A stretch of 10,166 nt of DNA from Saccoglossus kowalevskii. Its lineage: Eukaryota > Hemichordata > Enteropneusta > Harrimaniidae. Numbering within the stretch: position 1 is the first letter of the stretch; the number at the start of each line of letters is the position of its first letter. The stretch lies in contig NW_003135378.1 of the NCBI RefSeq assembly GCF_000003605.2, forward strand, positions 7,022 to 17,187, given 5' to 3'. Position numbers and translations under genes: made by a program. The notes under the pieces are model-generated. The model saw nothing but the letters and a program-made list of their open reading frames with translations, made no database searches and was not told where the DNA came from. This document shows, one piece after another, positions 8,449 to 10,166 of this stretch.

Positions 8449-8822
8449 ATACTGATTCTGATTTGGCGATTATGTTTACAATGAATATGAATTTACAGAA
8501 CTGATTAGGTCGAATCACAGTGAAGTGTATTGTTGAAAAATTATCAGATGTTTATATATTGGCACGTGTCATGATTCAGCTAAGTTACTTGACGTTAGCC
8601 AACAAATTAAATAAATAAAGACCAGATGTATTTGATATGCTCTTTACTGATTAAAACTTGTTTAGACTAACATATTGAAGAGTACACGCCAATAGTATCA
8701 TGCTCTAAACAGATTTTTAACTCGCAATTTTCAGAGAAACATGGTTCGAGATTAGGTAAATTGACATTTACAAAACAAGTTCAATTCAATAACTGACGGA
8801 AATACCAAATCAGAATCAGTAT
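8449..8822. repeat. Perfect 18-bp inverted repeat with arms about 340 bp apart (possible MITE-like element)
   Basis: ATACTGATTCTGATTTGG at 8449-8466 recurs as its exact reverse complement at 8805-8822. In addition the word TGGCGATTAT occurs in the same orientation at both ends (8464-8473 and 8822-8831), overlapping each arm's right edge. The 338 bases between the arms are A+T-rich with no open reading frame of note. The arrangement could be a small non-autonomous DNA transposon with terminal inverted repeats, or two inverted copies of a short dispersed repeat. I see no clean target-site duplication. Confidence 0.4.
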
Positions 8823-8831
8823 GGCGATTAT

Positions 8832-10110
8832 TCAAACTGGCACCCAAGTTTTAGTTTATTTATGTGCCTAACTATTGTCAGATTTTTTTTCAAATCCGTT
8901 AATGGTCTTTTCGTTGGAATGGCGTCTGCATTTTAACAGAACAATGGAAATAACTGCGTTTTTGCTTGACTGAATCAATTCGAATTTCAATGCAAACTTA
9001 CAATTATTATTCTAATCAAAAAACTGTATCATTCGCATCATGCTTTAGGCATGAGAGTATCCATAAACTTACATCTATATACTTTGATCACATGCTCAAA
9101 AAAATTAAGGCCTACTTTATTGAAATTCACATCATCAAATCCGATATGACTGATCATTATCCGACTTTTGCCGTATCAAAAACCCCAGTCACGTGTTTAA
9201 CCCAGTCAGCCCAGTTCACATCTAGATGGTTTCGGAAAATATAACCACAATGCATTATTGCGCCGACTTGAGAGCGTTATCTTGGCAATAGGTATGTAAT
9301 TGACACGATACAAACAACGCCTATGATTATTTTTTCGACATTGTTCACAAGATCGAATTAATAGTAACAAAGTCACAGTTTTTTGCAAAATTTGGAAGAA
9401 GCTTCTCAAATATATTCACTAAAATCACTAAACATAGCTAAACTGAGAAGAGTATGCTTACAAAGCTACTGAAGTTGACAAAGAAGCACCACTGTACAAG
9501 TTTTTTTTCGCACATTGCAATACAAATAAAACATGGCAAGTAATCATAGAAATGTTAAATAAATCCTGGCGAATATTAACTCTTCGTTGTTTGTTTCATA
9601 CGGTGAGAATTATGTTCTCAATAAAATTACAATTTTAGACCCCAACATTTCCACGGACTTGACCAAATGCATCATACACGTGTAAAACAAATCAGAAGAG
9701 CATTTGTTACTATTGGTCGTCAAATACTATTTATAAATTAGAACTTTATGGCAATAGAAGGCTCCCTCTACGGTTGTTCGACAGCTAGTATTATAATCAT
9801 CGGCAATGTGTCAATGGCACTCACCCCTGCTTTACAGTAATCAAATGTGGTATTCTACAATGATAGATTCTAGACTCAGTCATGTTTATAACTTATACTA
9901 ATTTTAATTGGCAATTGCACGTCAACAAAGTGATTACATTAATTAGCCCAAAAGTGGGCATCATCTCGTGTCTATTTTATCGCACATTACTTACTGTCTT
10001 GAAACATATATAAATCATTACTGGAAAGCTTCGTGATCTCACAAAAATTATTCGCTTAATCACATTTTCTGATTTGCACGTCCCTACAGCACCTTTTTTA
10101 TAAACTTGAA
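8832..10110. other. Non-coding A+T-rich right flank
   Basis: No gene is supported. Open stretches at 8966-9244 (plus) and 9206-9409 (minus) have no recognisable protein pattern. Small items: CCCAGTCA at 9184-9191 and again at 9201-9208, with a CACGTG E-box word beside the first copy, and a hairpin TGAGAA ... TTCTCA at 9604-9620. Confidence 0.5.
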
Positions 10111-10166
10111 AACACGTCTTTCTGTATTTGATCTGAACAACATGTCTTTCTAGATCTGTATTTGAT
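10111..10166. repeat. Degenerate tandem repeat running off the right edge
   Basis: AACACGTCTTTCTGTATTTG at 10111-10130, followed by ATCTG, is echoed at 10139-10166 as AACATGTCTTTCT, a five-base insertion AGATC, then TGTATTTGAT. The array may continue beyond the window, so its copy number is unknown. Confidence 0.6.

Noticed and set aside
8966-9244. 92-codon open frame as a gene
   Set aside because: It opens without an ATG, has chance-like composition and no motif, and resembles neither the receptor nor any family I know.
1-10166. CRISPR array, bacterial operon or defence system
   Set aside because: There are no regularly spaced repeats, no ribosome-binding-site pattern and no bacterial gene families. 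The only intact gene is an animal receptor.

Overview
The window looks like A+T-rich animal nuclear DNA, most likely from an invertebrate. It has long non-coding stretches, one clear single-exon gene and one decayed relative of that gene, with no bacterial operon structure, ribosome binding sites or tight gene packing. The phylum cannot be fixed from this sequence. Intronless, tandemly copied neuropeptide-type receptors are common in several invertebrate lineages, including hemichordates, amphioxus, molluscs and cnidarians, so the gene does not decide it.

Layout: 36-85 is a perfect two-copy 25-bp tandem repeat. From about 270 to 820 the sequence is visibly richer in G+C and holds short open stretches broken by stops. 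One of these (471-647) reads like a piece of decayed coding DNA, possibly LINE-derived, but this is weak. 820-2228 is non-coding and ends in two good splice-acceptor-like sites just upstream of the gene. 2229-3293 is the one certain gene: a 354-residue class A (rhodopsin-like) G protein-coupled receptor of neuropeptide-receptor type. 3294-6510 is A+T-rich non-coding DNA with small hairpins. 6511-6872 is a broken partial copy of the receptor, covering the second extracellular loop to the cytoplasmic helix 8, on the same strand as the intact gene. 6873-10166 is again A+T-rich non-coding DNA. It contains a perfect 18-bp inverted repeat with arms about 340 bp apart (8449-8822) and a degenerate repeat that runs off the right edge.

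Functionally the window is one receptor gene plus a dead relative, as expected from a local or dispersed duplication in an expanding receptor family. I see no multi-gene system, RNA gene, CRISPR array or intact transposon. The points most worth following up are the pseudogene, the unusual fourth helix of the receptor, the possible 5' UTR intron and the inverted repeat at 8449-8822.
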